From Candidatus Nomurabacteria bacterium (GTDB lineage: Bacteria > Patescibacteriota > Minisyncoccia > Phycocordibacterales > UBA9973): a stretch of DNA of 20,417 nucleotides. Numbering within the stretch: position 1 is the first letter of the stretch; every line of letters starts with the position of its first letter. This document shows positions 1 through 7,863 of this stretch, in pieces. Where the stretch lies: the NCBI GenBank assembly GCA_009695015.1, contig SIBT01000009.1:1-20417 (forward strand), given 5' to 3'. A program made the position numbers and the translations under genes. A model generated the notes under the pieces. It saw only the letters and a list, made by a program, of their open reading frames with translations. It made no database searches and was not told the origin of the DNA.

Positions 1-985
1 CCTTATCTACGGTTAAATAAATAGTCGCAGGGATAGAAATATCATTAGAAAGATTAGACAAAGACTTTTGAAATTGAACGAGCCATTCCATTTTTAATTT
101 ATCTACAATAGCGCCGAGCTCTTTTACTACAGATTCTGTCGCATGCCCATCTTTTAAAAGAGAAATGTAAGATTTGGCTTCATCAAGTGAACAGTGTGAT
201 ACAGATGTAACTCCACGTATCATAAAGTTAAGACCTGAAGGAAAAGAAATTGATTCACATAATATATTCTTTTTTATCATAGAAATATCTGTCACTTCTC
301 CACCAATGTTAATTAAAAGGAAATCTTCACTGTGCGCATACATATCACGCACTACGGTAAAAGAAGAAAATGCAAAAGAAGAAAATTTTATCTCTTTAGA
401 ATGAAAAAGTCTCTTGATCGTCTCTTCAATCTTTCCCAAGATTTGCTCTCCACTGATTGAGATAAAAATAGTCATTTCAACATCTTTTCCTTTTTGGTTC
501 AAAGGACTAGGTGTTTCATATCCATTTATCATCGTCTTGATGTTTTTGAGTTCAATTAATCGAGCCTTGGTGCCAAAATGTAAGTATTGAGCTATATGTT
601 CTTCTTCAAATAGAGCTTTTTCTTTTTGAATTAAATCATCAGCAAGTTTAGAGGTAAATAAAAATGGCGCATTTTTTTCAAGTTTTATAATTCTGGTTTG
701 AGAAACACACCAAAGCGAGGAAAGGACACAAAAAATCTCCTCTGGAGTGCCGAAGCCTGCCTTGTGGACTCGATTAGCAACGATCTCTAGAGATTTGATA
801 GTTACAGACAAAAATCGATCAGCCTCAATATTTTCCTCTAGAGCTATCGATTCACGAATGGAAAAAACTATTTTTGGAATTCCAGATTTCTGAGTCCAAA
901 AAAGCGCTCCTCCCACAGAAGAAGATCCAATATAAAAAACTAATACTAATTTACCGCTGTCTTTTTTTCCAGAAAAGATTCCCAT
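1..985 (-). CDS. FtsA/PilM-like actin-fold ATPase, partial (3' end beyond window)
   Basis: The frame is open from the ATG at 985 down to base 1 with no stop (328 codons seen), so the C-terminus lies outside the window. The N-terminus VFYIGSSSVGGALF (about residues 16-29) looks like the phosphate-1 loop of the actin/FtsA/PilM superfamily. LLINIGGEVTDISMIKK (about 217-233) looks like the phosphate-2 loop, where the family normally has DIGGGTTD. The middle region could hold an FtsA/PilM-type inserted domain. In this superfamily FtsA tethers division filaments and PilM is the cytoplasmic actin-like part of type IV pilus machines; Patescibacteria commonly keep pili. The gene stands alone here, with no pil genes beside it, so the choice between FtsA-like and PilM-like is open. 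A -10 box lies 6 nt before the ATG. Confidence 0.6.
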   Translation of the reverse strand, partial: MGIFSGKKDSGKLVLVFYIGSSSVGGALFWTQKSGIPKIVFSIRESIALEENIEADRFLSVTIKSLEIVANRVHKAGFGTPEEIFCVLSSLWCVSQTRIIKLEKNAPFLFTSKLADDLIQKEKALFEEEHIAQYLHFGTKARLIELKNIKTMINGYETPSPLNQKGKDVEMTIFISISGEQILGKIEETIKRLFHSKEIKFSSFAFSSFTVVRDMYAHSEDFLLINIGGEVTDISMIKKNILCESISFPSGLNFMIRGVTSVSHCSLDEAKSYISLLKDGHATESVVKELGAIVDKLKMEWLVQFQKSLSNLSNDISIPATIYLTVDK

Positions 986-991
986 TTATTA

Positions 992-1000
992 ATTATAACA
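992..1000 (-). promoter_or_regulatory. extended -10 promoter, predicted leaderless start
   Basis: On the minus strand the sequence reads TGT-TATAAT-TAATAA-ATG. A perfect -10 hexamer (992-997) with an upstream TGN extension (998-1000) lies exactly 6 nt before the start codon at 985, so transcription would begin at the A of ATG. No good -35 is seen, which fits an extended -10 promoter. Confidence 0.6.
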
Positions 1001-1057
1001 CAAAAAAAATATAGAAAGATAAATGCAGAGGACTTACAAGGGTTATCCTTATATAAG

Positions 1058-2698
1058 CTATAGTAGCACAGCTTTTATACGCCTGATTCCTTTTGCTACT
1101 GTTTCTTCTTTTTGAATTTTAAATTGGCCAAGCTCGCTCGTATTTGCAACATGTGGACCGCCACAAAATTCTTTAGATATAGGTTTGCCATTTTTGTCTT
1201 CTATAAAATAGACAGACACAACCTCTGGATATTTTGCTCCAAATTCCATCTGTGCTCCAGTTTTTTCTGCTTCTTTAAGAGGCATATCTAAACGAAGAAC
1301 ATTAAGTCCAATTTTTATTTTATCATTAATCCAATCTTCTACTTTTTTCTTTTGCTCATCGGTTAATTTGTGATCATAAAGAAAATCTAAACGCAGGCGT
1401 TCTTCAGTAATATTACTTCCCCGCTGTTTTATATTTTTATCCACAACAGCTTGCAGTCCCGCCAAAAGTAAATGGTGCGCAGTGTGCAATCTAATTGTTT
1501 TTTCATTATGATTCACTAGTCCCCCCTTAAACATACCTACAGAAGATGTCTGAGAAAGTTTTTGATGTTCTGTGAGCTTTTTATTAAAATCTTCAATATC
1601 AATTTTTATATTTTTTTCTTTAGCAAGTTCAAGAGTAATCTCTATTGGGAAACCATAAGTAGTAAACAAAACAAAAGGATTAGTTCCTTTTTCAAACTCT
1701 TTCAATCCTCTAACTAAAGTCTCTCGAAAATTGTTTTCTTCTTTTTCTATTTCTCCTTTATCGTCAATAACATACACTCCTTCATAAATCTTTTTATTTT
1801 TTTCAACTTCTTGGGCTAAGGGTTGTTTAGAAAATCTAACAGCTCGTCTAATAAGCCTTCTTAGCACATATCCTCTTCCAGTGTTTGTAGGTAAAACTCC
1901 ATCAGAAATCATAAAAAGAGCAGCTTTTGTGTGGTCAACAATAATACGAGCTTCTTTTGTTTTTTCATTATCAAAAAGATCAGTCTCATAAACACTCTTC
2001 TTTTTTTGCACTGTTGCAACTAATCGTTCTAAACCCATACCTGTATCGATACCCAGAACATCTAATTTTTTTAGCTTAGCTTCACCTCTATCCAATTTTT
2101 CACGTGAACTATCGCAAAAATATTCATTAAAAACTATATTCCAAATTTCCACGTCTTTTCCATCAGCATTTTTACAATAAATTTCTGTAGTTGGTCCACA
2201 AGGACCCGAGTCTCCCGTCGGCCCCCAGAAAACATCACTACCGTCTGCACGAATTTCTTTTACTCCAAGCGACGTCCAAATATCTCTTGATTCTTCATCT
2301 CTTGGCACTACACCTTCTCCTTTGTAAAAAGTAACATAAGAAATTTTTAATTCTAACTCTTTTGTAATAAAATCATGTGCATAAGTAATGGCCTCTCGTC
2401 TACCATATCCACCAAAAGAAAAATTGCCCAGCATTTCAAAAAATGTCAGATGTGTAGAATCTCCAACTTCTTCAATATCCCCAGTACGAATACATTTTTG
2501 CGCAGTAGTTATATTTACACTTCGAAAATCTTTTTGAGCATTTAATGGATTAGTATAATATGGTTTAAATTGTTGCATCCCAGCAGTAGTAAACAAAACT
2601 GTCGGATCTCCAGGAATTAGTGAAGCCGAAGGAAGTATTTTATGTCCTCTTTTTTCAAAAAATTTTAAAAACCTTTCTCTAATTTCACTTGATTGCAT
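1058..2698 (-). CDS. alaS: alanyl-tRNA synthetase, compact form
   Basis: Class II synthetase that charges tRNA-Ala. The catalytic core fills residues 1-290 (motif 1 region near LKFFEKRGHKILPSASLIPG; FTTAGMQQFKPY; GNFSFGGYGRREAI; LPTNTGRGYVLRRLIRRA). The editing domain follows, with zinc-site motifs HTAHH (405-409) and CGGPH (512-516). The protein ends about 30 residues after CGGPH, so the C-Ala/DHHA1 domain is absent (546 aa against about 875 in E. coli). The link from the catalytic core to the editing domain is also very short (FKGGL then HTAHH), which leaves no room for the usual beta-barrel domain. The region after ETDLF is shortened too. Its start is 17 nt downstream of the mgtC-like stop, so the two are probably co-transcribed. 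Confidence 0.96.
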   Translation of the reverse strand: MQSSEIRERFLKFFEKRGHKILPSASLIPGDPTVLFTTAGMQQFKPYYTNPLNAQKDFRSVNITTAQKCIRTGDIEEVGDSTHLTFFEMLGNFSFGGYGRREAITYAHDFITKELELKISYVTFYKGEGVVPRDEESRDIWTSLGVKEIRADGSDVFWGPTGDSGPCGPTTEIYCKNADGKDVEIWNIVFNEYFCDSSREKLDRGEAKLKKLDVLGIDTGMGLERLVATVQKKKSVYETDLFDNEKTKEARIIVDHTKAALFMISDGVLPTNTGRGYVLRRLIRRAVRFSKQPLAQEVEKNKKIYEGVYVIDDKGEIEKEENNFRETLVRGLKEFEKGTNPFVLFTTYGFPIEITLELAKEKNIKIDIEDFNKKLTEHQKLSQTSSVGMFKGGLVNHNEKTIRLHTAHHLLLAGLQAVVDKNIKQRGSNITEERLRLDFLYDHKLTDEQKKKVEDWINDKIKIGLNVLRLDMPLKEAEKTGAQMEFGAKYPEVVSVYFIEDKNGKPISKEFCGGPHVANTSELGQFKIQKEETVAKGIRRIKAVLL

Positions 2699-2715
2699 TG
2701 TTTATGATTAAACTA

Positions 2716-3195
2716 TCATTGAAACTTTGGATTGGACGGATCGATTTCATTAGAAATTTTTCTGATTGGCTTTTCAAATATATTTATTACGATTAGTACA
2801 AATAGCACGAGTACGGTGGTGATAGTCGCCAAACCATAAAATCCAAACCCGGTCGCCACACCTATGCCAGCAGTAACCCAGAGTCCGCCAGCAGTCGTGA
2901 GCCCCAAAAGCCTATTGCCTTGTAACATTATTGAACCAGCTCCTAAAAATCCAATACCAACAATTATCTGTGAAGCAATTCTCGTCGGATCAAAACCTCC
3001 AAGATACGCATATTTGACAGCTAATAATTCAGAAATAATTACAAATAACGCCGAACCGAGAGACACCAACGAATGCGTCTTTATTCCAGCCTCCTTGTGC
3101 ACTAAAACTCTTTCAATTCCGATTAATATTCCAAGCCCTACTGCCGTCGACAACTTTAAAATAATATCGCTATTTTGTGTTAAAAATTCAATCAT
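2716..3195 (-). CDS. MgtC/SapB family inner-membrane protein
   Basis: A 159-aa hydrophobic protein with the MgtC/SapB N-terminal domain: GLGILIGIERVLVHKEAGIKTHSLVSLGSALFVIIS (about 20-55), then IVGIGFLGAGSIM and LLGLTTAGGLWVTAGIGVATG, forming about four to five membrane helices. The longer C-terminal cytoplasmic domain of Salmonella MgtC is missing, as in many SapB-type members. The family is linked to Mg2+ limitation and to regulation of ATP synthase or envelope physiology, but no transport activity is established and the role here cannot be read from sequence. It is first in a two-gene unit with alaS and sits directly after the terminator that closes the mnmA unit. A TATACT box lies 6 nt before its ATG. 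Confidence 0.9.
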   Translation of the reverse strand: MIEFLTQNSDIILKLSTAVGLGILIGIERVLVHKEAGIKTHSLVSLGSALFVIISELLAVKYAYLGGFDPTRIASQIIVGIGFLGAGSIMLQGNRLLGLTTAGGLWVTAGIGVATGFGFYGLATITTVLVLFVLIVINIFEKPIRKISNEIDPSNPKFQ

Positions 3196-3201
3196 GTTTA
3201 A

Positions 3202-3207
3202 AGTATA
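3202..3207 (-). promoter_or_regulatory. -10 box of the mgtC-like/alaS unit, predicted leaderless
   Basis: Minus strand TATACT-TTAAAC-ATG: the -10 hexamer is exactly 6 nt from the start codon at 3195. There is no recognisable -35; upstream bases are the U-tract of the mnmA terminator. Confidence 0.5.
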
Positions 3208-3226
3208 TAATGAAATATAAAAAAAG

Positions 3227-3256
3227 AAAAGGCCGGGAGATTTCTCCTGGCCTTTT
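3227..3256 (-). terminator. intrinsic terminator after mnmA
   Basis: Hairpin with arms AAAAGGCC/GGCCTTTT and GGAG/CTCC separated by one G-T pair, giving a 13-bp stem and a 4-nt loop. Read on the minus strand it is followed by TTTTCTTTTTTT, so it ends the unit that finishes with mnmA. The symmetric A/T flanks could also let it work on the plus strand. Confidence 0.85.
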
Positions 3257-3350
3257 GATTCTACAGTCTAAAACAATAAAGGATGCCAAACCGCCAAATG
3301 TCTGTGCCTAATACATCCAAAAAAAGATATAAGAAATCTTTCCAAGTAAA

Positions 3351-4511
3351 TTATACGACTACCCCCCCACCGAGACAAACATTTTTATCGTAAATAACAA
3401 CAGATTGACCCGAAGCAACTAAAATGTGTTTTTGAAAAATTACTTTTGCGGAAGCAAGACTTCCGTGTTTTACTTTGCAAGGTAAAAATTCTCCGTGGTA
3501 TCTTATTTGCGCTGTATATGTTTTCTCTGGTTCTGGAATTTTGGAAATCCAGTTTGTATTTTCAAGATCTAATTTTCTCTCTCTTTGAGAAGGAGAGAGC
3601 TGAGGTGAAGTAAATTTATGCAGAATCTGGACTTCCGCATATTTCTGCGACACTATTAAAATATTTTTCTTCAAATCTTTGCCAATAATATAATACGCTC
3701 CATCACGTGGACTTTTTTTGGTAATTGTAAAACCATGTCGTTCGCCAAGTGTATGAAACATTACTCCATCATGATAACCAATTTCTTCTCCTAGAGTATT
3801 CACAACTTCGCCTTTTTTTTCTTTTATGTAATGTTTTAAAAATTCTTTTAAATCTATGTCGCCCAAAAAACATATACCCTGACTATCTTTCTTTTCCGCA
3901 ACTGGTAAATTTAACTTTTTTGCCATTTTTCTAACTTCCGTCTTTTTTAGATTTCCAACTGGAAATAAAATTTTACTTAATTGCTTTTGTGTAAGCGTCC
4001 AAAGAAAATAACTTTGATCTTTGAAAAGGTCAACACCCTGCAATAAAAAATTCAGCAAGTGATTTTTAGAAAAGTGGGTTTCCTGTCCTATGTCTCCGAG
4101 GGCGTATTTTCCAAAACCATTTGCAGAATTTTTTATTGCATAGTGTCCCGTCGCGACATAATCCGCTCCCATCGAGATAGCTTTTTTTAAAAACGCGCCA
4201 AATTTCACTTCTTTGTTGCACATCACATCAGGATTTGGAGTCCTGCCAATTTTATATTCATTGATCATATAATCCGCAACTTCTTTTTTATAGACATCTT
4301 CCAGATCAAAAGTAAGAAATGGAATATTTAAATGTGCCGCCACCCGCATAGCATCGAGTCGCTCCTCTTCTTCGTTGCACTCTAAAAAATCCGGATGCCA
4401 AGTTTTAATAAATACTCCGATGACCTCATAGCCCTGGTCTTTGAGTAGTGATGCGCTGACCGCAGAATCAACGCCACCAGAAAGTCCGACAAAAACTTTT
4501 TTTTTGCTCAT
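3351..4511 (-). CDS. mnmA: tRNA-specific 2-thiouridylase MnmA
   Basis: Adenylates and thiolates U34 of tRNA-Lys, -Glu and -Gln to give s2U34, using sulfur relayed from a cysteine desulfurase. The PP-loop ATP site SGGVDS is at residues 11-16. The two catalytic cysteines are C98 (NPDVMCNKEVKFG) and C214 (SQGICFLGD). The C-terminal barrel carries HTLGERHG and GQSVVIYD. Length (386 aa) is normal. An in-frame foreign-looking segment at about 299-318, centred on LSPSQRER (305-312), interrupts the linker before NWIS and comes from a palindromic DNA sequence. The gene is last in the typA-to-mnmA run, 15 nt after mltG. The iscS-like gene at 13518-14711 is a likely sulfur donor. Confidence 0.97.
   Translation of the reverse strand: MSKKKVFVGLSGGVDSAVSASLLKDQGYEVIGVFIKTWHPDFLECNEEEERLDAMRVAAHLNIPFLTFDLEDVYKKEVADYMINEYKIGRTPNPDVMCNKEVKFGAFLKKAISMGADYVATGHYAIKNSANGFGKYALGDIGQETHFSKNHLLNFLLQGVDLFKDQSYFLWTLTQKQLSKILFPVGNLKKTEVRKMAKKLNLPVAEKKDSQGICFLGDIDLKEFLKHYIKEKKGEVVNTLGEEIGYHDGVMFHTLGERHGFTITKKSPRDGAYYIIGKDLKKNILIVSQKYAEVQILHKFTSPQLSPSQRERKLDLENTNWISKIPEPEKTYTAQIRYHGEFLPCKVKHGSLASAKVIFQKHILVASGQSVVIYDKNVCLGGGVVV
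3574..3607 (-). repeat. palindromic element inserted in frame within mnmA
   Basis: The core 3577-3599 is a near-perfect palindrome (CTCTCTC at 3577-3583 against GAGAGAG at 3593-3599, extendable by two pairs). On the coding strand it reads LSPSQRER. From memory, similar SPQLSPSQRER peptides recur across Parcubacteria genomes, which is why I read it as a dispersed repeat. A database count is needed to confirm that. Confidence 0.6.
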
Positions 4512-4526
4512 AAATATATTTCTGTA

Positions 4527-5417
4527 TTATTTTAGATATTTTTTTATATTTGCTTGATGCTCGATAAATGATTTTGCATAATGGATCTCCCCAGCTTTAT
4601 CATGAAGATAATAAAGATAAGGCGATTTTTGTGGATAGATGGCAGCTTGTATGGCGCGAAGACCCGGATTACTAATTGGACTCTTTGGTAAACCCTTTGT
4701 TTTGTATGTCTCTAGTTCCACATCTACTTGAAGTAGCATACCTAGATCAAGTCTTCGCCACAAAATTCCGGAAATAAATCCTCGATCATTTTCCCCTTTT
4801 GCCTCTCCTTCAATAAGCGAAGCCATTATTACAATTTCTCTTTCTGTTTTCTTGGAGTTAATAATTGCCGGACGAATAGGTATAATTTTTTTCTCAAAAT
4901 TTGCACTCATAGACTTTATCACATCTATTTCTGTATCGGTATTTAGAAAAAAATAAGTATCTGGAAACAATTTTCCTTCTAATCCTTTGGCTTCTAATAG
5001 AAATTTATTTTTATTAAAATTTTCTAATTTAGAACTAAAAGTATCCGCGATTTGCGCCACATCAAATCCTTCTGGAATAGTGACGATAATAGGCGCCATA
5101 TGATGTTCACCATTTGAGATACGCTCTGCAACCCTCCATACTGACAACTTATTTTCAAAATAATAATCTGCTTCTATCACACGTCTTTCTTTATCAAGAA
5201 GTATCACAAAAGCTTCGAAAATTAAACGAGAACGTATAATATGTTCATTCTTCAACTTTAAAGAAACACTTCGTAAACTTTTTCCCTGTTCTATTTTAAC
5301 TATCGTTTCAGTTGGAAAATCTCTCGGCGGACTGAAAAAAAAAGAATAAAAAAGTAGCAAAAAAGTAATTGTGCCAAGTACATAAAAGGAAACACGATTA
5401 GCTGAAAAAAAATCCAT
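4527..5417 (-). CDS. mltG: endolytic murein transglycosylase MltG (YceG-like)
   Basis: Cleaves nascent glycan strands and helps set their length at the inner membrane. One N-terminal membrane helix (about 9-29, FYVLGTITFLLLFYSFFF) is followed by the LysM-like region (IEQGKSLRSVSLKLKNEHII, 42-61) and the YceG domain. The expected catalytic glutamate is E203 in MASLIEGEA, matching ASIVEKE of E. coli MltG, and the signature GLPKSPISNPGLRAIQAAIYP (243-263) is intact. Length (296 aa) is somewhat below E. coli (340). It lies 6 nt after the upstream membrane-protein gene and 15 nt before mnmA, so it is co-transcribed. Its presence implies the cell makes peptidoglycan. Confidence 0.94.
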   Translation of the reverse strand: MDFFSANRVSFYVLGTITFLLLFYSFFFSPPRDFPTETIVKIEQGKSLRSVSLKLKNEHIIRSRLIFEAFVILLDKERRVIEADYYFENKLSVWRVAERISNGEHHMAPIIVTIPEGFDVAQIADTFSSKLENFNKNKFLLEAKGLEGKLFPDTYFFLNTDTEIDVIKSMSANFEKKIIPIRPAIINSKKTEREIVIMASLIEGEAKGENDRGFISGILWRRLDLGMLLQVDVELETYKTKGLPKSPISNPGLRAIQAAIYPQKSPYLYYLHDKAGEIHYAKSFIEHQANIKKYLK

Positions 5418-5423
5418 AAATTA

Positions 5424-6800
5424 TTATATCGGCAAATTTGTCGGTGGAGAAGCTTCTTTCGACTCGATACGCTCAAGAGTAGGAACTTTCAATATTTGAC
5501 CTGGAAAATGCCACATAGTTGCGATTTCTTCTACATTTAAAACGAATATTTCGGTATTAAAATAAACAGGCCAAAAAATTGAATCAAATGGCCAAGGAAC
5601 AGTGTGTTTGGAAATAATATGTTGTCGAAGAGATTCGTGGAAAAAAGAGCGTTCTCTATATTCTCTAAGCATTCGATCTGCAAGAAGCATCACAGTTTTA
5701 TTAGAAGCAGAAAATATTCCACTATAAGCATCTGCTTGAGTACTATTGTGGCGCTCGAGTTGATTGCAATCAGGCTTGGCGTATTGACGAAAAATAAGAC
5801 GAATGTTTCTTCTGCTGCTCATATTGAATGCTTCTTTTTTCGCTACATAATATATCCTAATTCCGGTATCAAAACCAACCTTAGCGGTTTTTTTGTTCAT
5901 GCCGTCTATAGCACTCTTCAGGAAGTCTGGTGTACGAAATTCTCGAGTAAAAACTCCTGGTTGAGTTTTCTTTTCAGTCTCTCGAGCATAAGGCAAGAGC
6001 AACTTTTTTACTTCAAGCTGTGACTGCATAATCCAATCATGATGCCCAAACCACGTGCCATGAGTATGCCAAGTTTTTTTGGAAGGCGTAACAACAATTT
6101 GCATCCACATCTGCTCTCCTTTTTGGAGTGAACCAAAAAGCTCCACCACTGGAGAAATAGGATCGACTTTAAATTCTTCTTTCGGGTCTTTATCTAATCC
6201 AAAATCAACATAAGTTTTAATTGGATACGCTTCTGGCTTTTCTAATTTAAATTCACATCCCCAACCATTCCAAGCACTATTTTTAGAAATTTCATCCACT
6301 GCCAAAGTGTAATCTTCCACTTCTTTTATTTGCGCTTGGGGATATTGGGCATACATTTGGGTCTCAATCAAACCCCTCACACGTGTCGGCGTGCGTATAT
6401 AAAAATGCACTTGCCCTTCGATCGAGGCAATCTCTAAAGAAAACCAAAACCAAACAGCTCCCTGCCAATATTCCTCCCTTCCACCTTTATTGCTCATATG
6501 ATAAAGAGCATTAGTAAGAAAAAGCTCCATCGCTTTAGGACTGCGCAAGACATCGCGCGGAGGTATGATCTCAAGCACAACAAAATCAATTCCAGAAATA
6601 AAATCCTGTTGTATGTAATGCATCCATATAGTCCAAGTGATGCGGCCAAGTATTATAACACCAATCAAAGGCAAGACAATACTTCCTATAAAGCCATTTA
6701 ATAGATTGTATTTCCAAAGAAAAAAGCCAAGGAAGAAAACCAAAAGCCAAAGCCAATATTCTTTTATTACATTCTCAACCCCCTCAAAAAACTCACTCAT
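5424..6800 (-). CDS. two-TM membrane protein resembling the N-terminal part of CPR conjugation/pilus-type ATPases, without the ATPase
   Basis: Two adjacent hydrophobic segments (about 14-33 and 36-57) are followed by a roughly 400-aa soluble domain. That domain has VVLEIIPPRDVLRSPKAMELF, FWFSLEIASIEGQVHFYIRTP, GLIETQMYAQYPQAQI and LQKGEQMWMQIVVTPSK. This layout resembles the N-terminal region (I believe catalogued as DUF8128) of VirB4/TraD-like DUF87 ATPases in Patescibacteria, but the similarity is recalled, not computed. No Walker A or B motif is present, so this copy cannot be an ATPase by itself. It starts 12 nt after the sigma4/HARE gene and stops 6 nt before mltG. A membrane scaffold role is possible but not shown. 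Confidence 0.6.
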   Translation of the reverse strand: MSEFFEGVENVIKEYWLWLLVFFLGFFLWKYNLLNGFIGSIVLPLIGVIILGRITWTIWMHYIQQDFISGIDFVVLEIIPPRDVLRSPKAMELFLTNALYHMSNKGGREEYWQGAVWFWFSLEIASIEGQVHFYIRTPTRVRGLIETQMYAQYPQAQIKEVEDYTLAVDEISKNSAWNGWGCEFKLEKPEAYPIKTYVDFGLDKDPKEEFKVDPISPVVELFGSLQKGEQMWMQIVVTPSKKTWHTHGTWFGHHDWIMQSQLEVKKLLLPYARETEKKTQPGVFTREFRTPDFLKSAIDGMNKKTAKVGFDTGIRIYYVAKKEAFNMSSRRNIRLIFRQYAKPDCNQLERHNSTQADAYSGIFSASNKTVMLLADRMLREYRERSFFHESLRQHIISKHTVPWPFDSIFWPVYFNTEIFVLNVEEIATMWHFPGQILKVPTLERIESKEASPPTNLPI

Positions 6801-6812
6801 CTATGCATTTTA

Positions 6813-7841
6813 CTAAACTACAGAATAAAGTCCACTTTTATTCTTTTTAAAATATTTTGGATTCGCAAGATTCACCAAAATGGTATTCTTTTTGAAATAT
6901 CTTTCTTTGTTAACTTTGAGAACTATATCTTCTTTATCAAGTGGTCCTTCACGCGCTAGAATATCCGCAATAACTTCTCGAGCAATGCCTCGTTTGTAAC
7001 CCCATTCAGCGAGAGCGTACATTCCGCGTCCCACCAACACAAATCGAGGATCTTTGATGAGTTCATTGTGGCAAGTCGCATAATGAATTTTTTTAGTAAA
7101 GGTTTTAGAGATAGAATCAGCTACTTCTTTAAAATGCATCGGGGAGCCATTTTTTCTCATCACAAGAAAAGCATAATCTTTGACTCCACGAACACGAATG
7201 TTGGGCGACGTTGCCTTACCCCATTCACCTAGAGGATTTTTAGTTACAGTTTTCGATAAAGAAAGCCATCTGCGCGCCATTTCTTCGTCTCGATATTCTA
7301 TAGATACATCTTTCATGTGATCAAAAAACTTTTTAATTATTTCCGTCTCTGGCACTAAATCTTCATCATTTAAGCTTGCGTAAAGTTTTCGGAGAGCTTC
7401 ATGCACCTTTTCGGTCACATCATTGTCGATACTCCAGCGAGTATGAAAATGATCATCTTCACGATGCTTCTTGAAAGCTTCTCCTAATGTTAAAAAAAAG
7501 TGAATATGATTCTGGACTGCTTTGTCTTTTGAAATGTAAGGTAAAAGCTCATGTTCAGCCACAATAGAACCGAGCGTATGTATCAGACGATTAAGTTCTT
7601 CAAAAATGTATTGTTCTGATTTGTACGCACTAGATTTTTTAATAAAATTCAAAGCAGCGTCTTCGATCTGACGAACGCGTTCCCTCGTAATGTTGTATTT
7701 TTTACCAATTTCTTCGAGAGTTTTCTTTTCTCCTAAATTTGTCAAACCAAAACGACTCATAATCACATCTGAAGTACGCGGAGAAAGCTCCGAGATTATT
7801 TTTTTTGTAACTTTTTTTGGTTTGAAAGATATTGTTGACAT
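6813..7841 (-). CDS. sigma-70 region 4 fused to a HARE-HTH domain, putative transcription regulator
   Basis: Residues 20-70 are a clear sigma-70 region 4 helix-turn-helix (TSDVIMSRFGL, KTLEEIGKKYNITRERVRQIEDAAL). Residues about 218-282 match HARE-HTH, the fold of the RNA polymerase delta subunit and of ASXL proteins: VKDYAFLVMRKNGSPMHFKEVADSI, ELIKDPRFVLVGRGMYALAEWG. The middle (70-215) is helical and unassigned. A further wHTH-like stretch may follow at 285-342. Sigma regions 2 and 3 are absent, so it cannot recognise and melt a -10 element like a normal sigma factor; it may bind near -35 sites or modulate RNA polymerase. It lies 22 nt after typA and 12 nt before the membrane-protein gene, so it is mid-operon. 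Confidence 0.85.
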   Translation of the reverse strand: MSTISFKPKKVTKKIISELSPRTSDVIMSRFGLTNLGEKKTLEEIGKKYNITRERVRQIEDAALNFIKKSSAYKSEQYIFEELNRLIHTLGSIVAEHELLPYISKDKAVQNHIHFFLTLGEAFKKHREDDHFHTRWSIDNDVTEKVHEALRKLYASLNDEDLVPETEIIKKFFDHMKDVSIEYRDEEMARRWLSLSKTVTKNPLGEWGKATSPNIRVRGVKDYAFLVMRKNGSPMHFKEVADSISKTFTKKIHYATCHNELIKDPRFVLVGRGMYALAEWGYKRGIAREVIADILAREGPLDKEDIVLKVNKERYFKKNTILVNLANPKYFKKNKSGLYSVV

Positions 7842-7863
7842 AATTTTTGTTTAATTTACAAAT

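Noticed and set aside
174..404. 76-aa plus-strand frame near the left edge
   Set aside because: It is antisense to the continuous 328-codon minus-strand actin-like gene and has no recognisable features.
6813..7841. A complete sigma factor
   Set aside because: Only region 4 is present; regions 2 and 3, needed for core binding and -10 melting, are absent.
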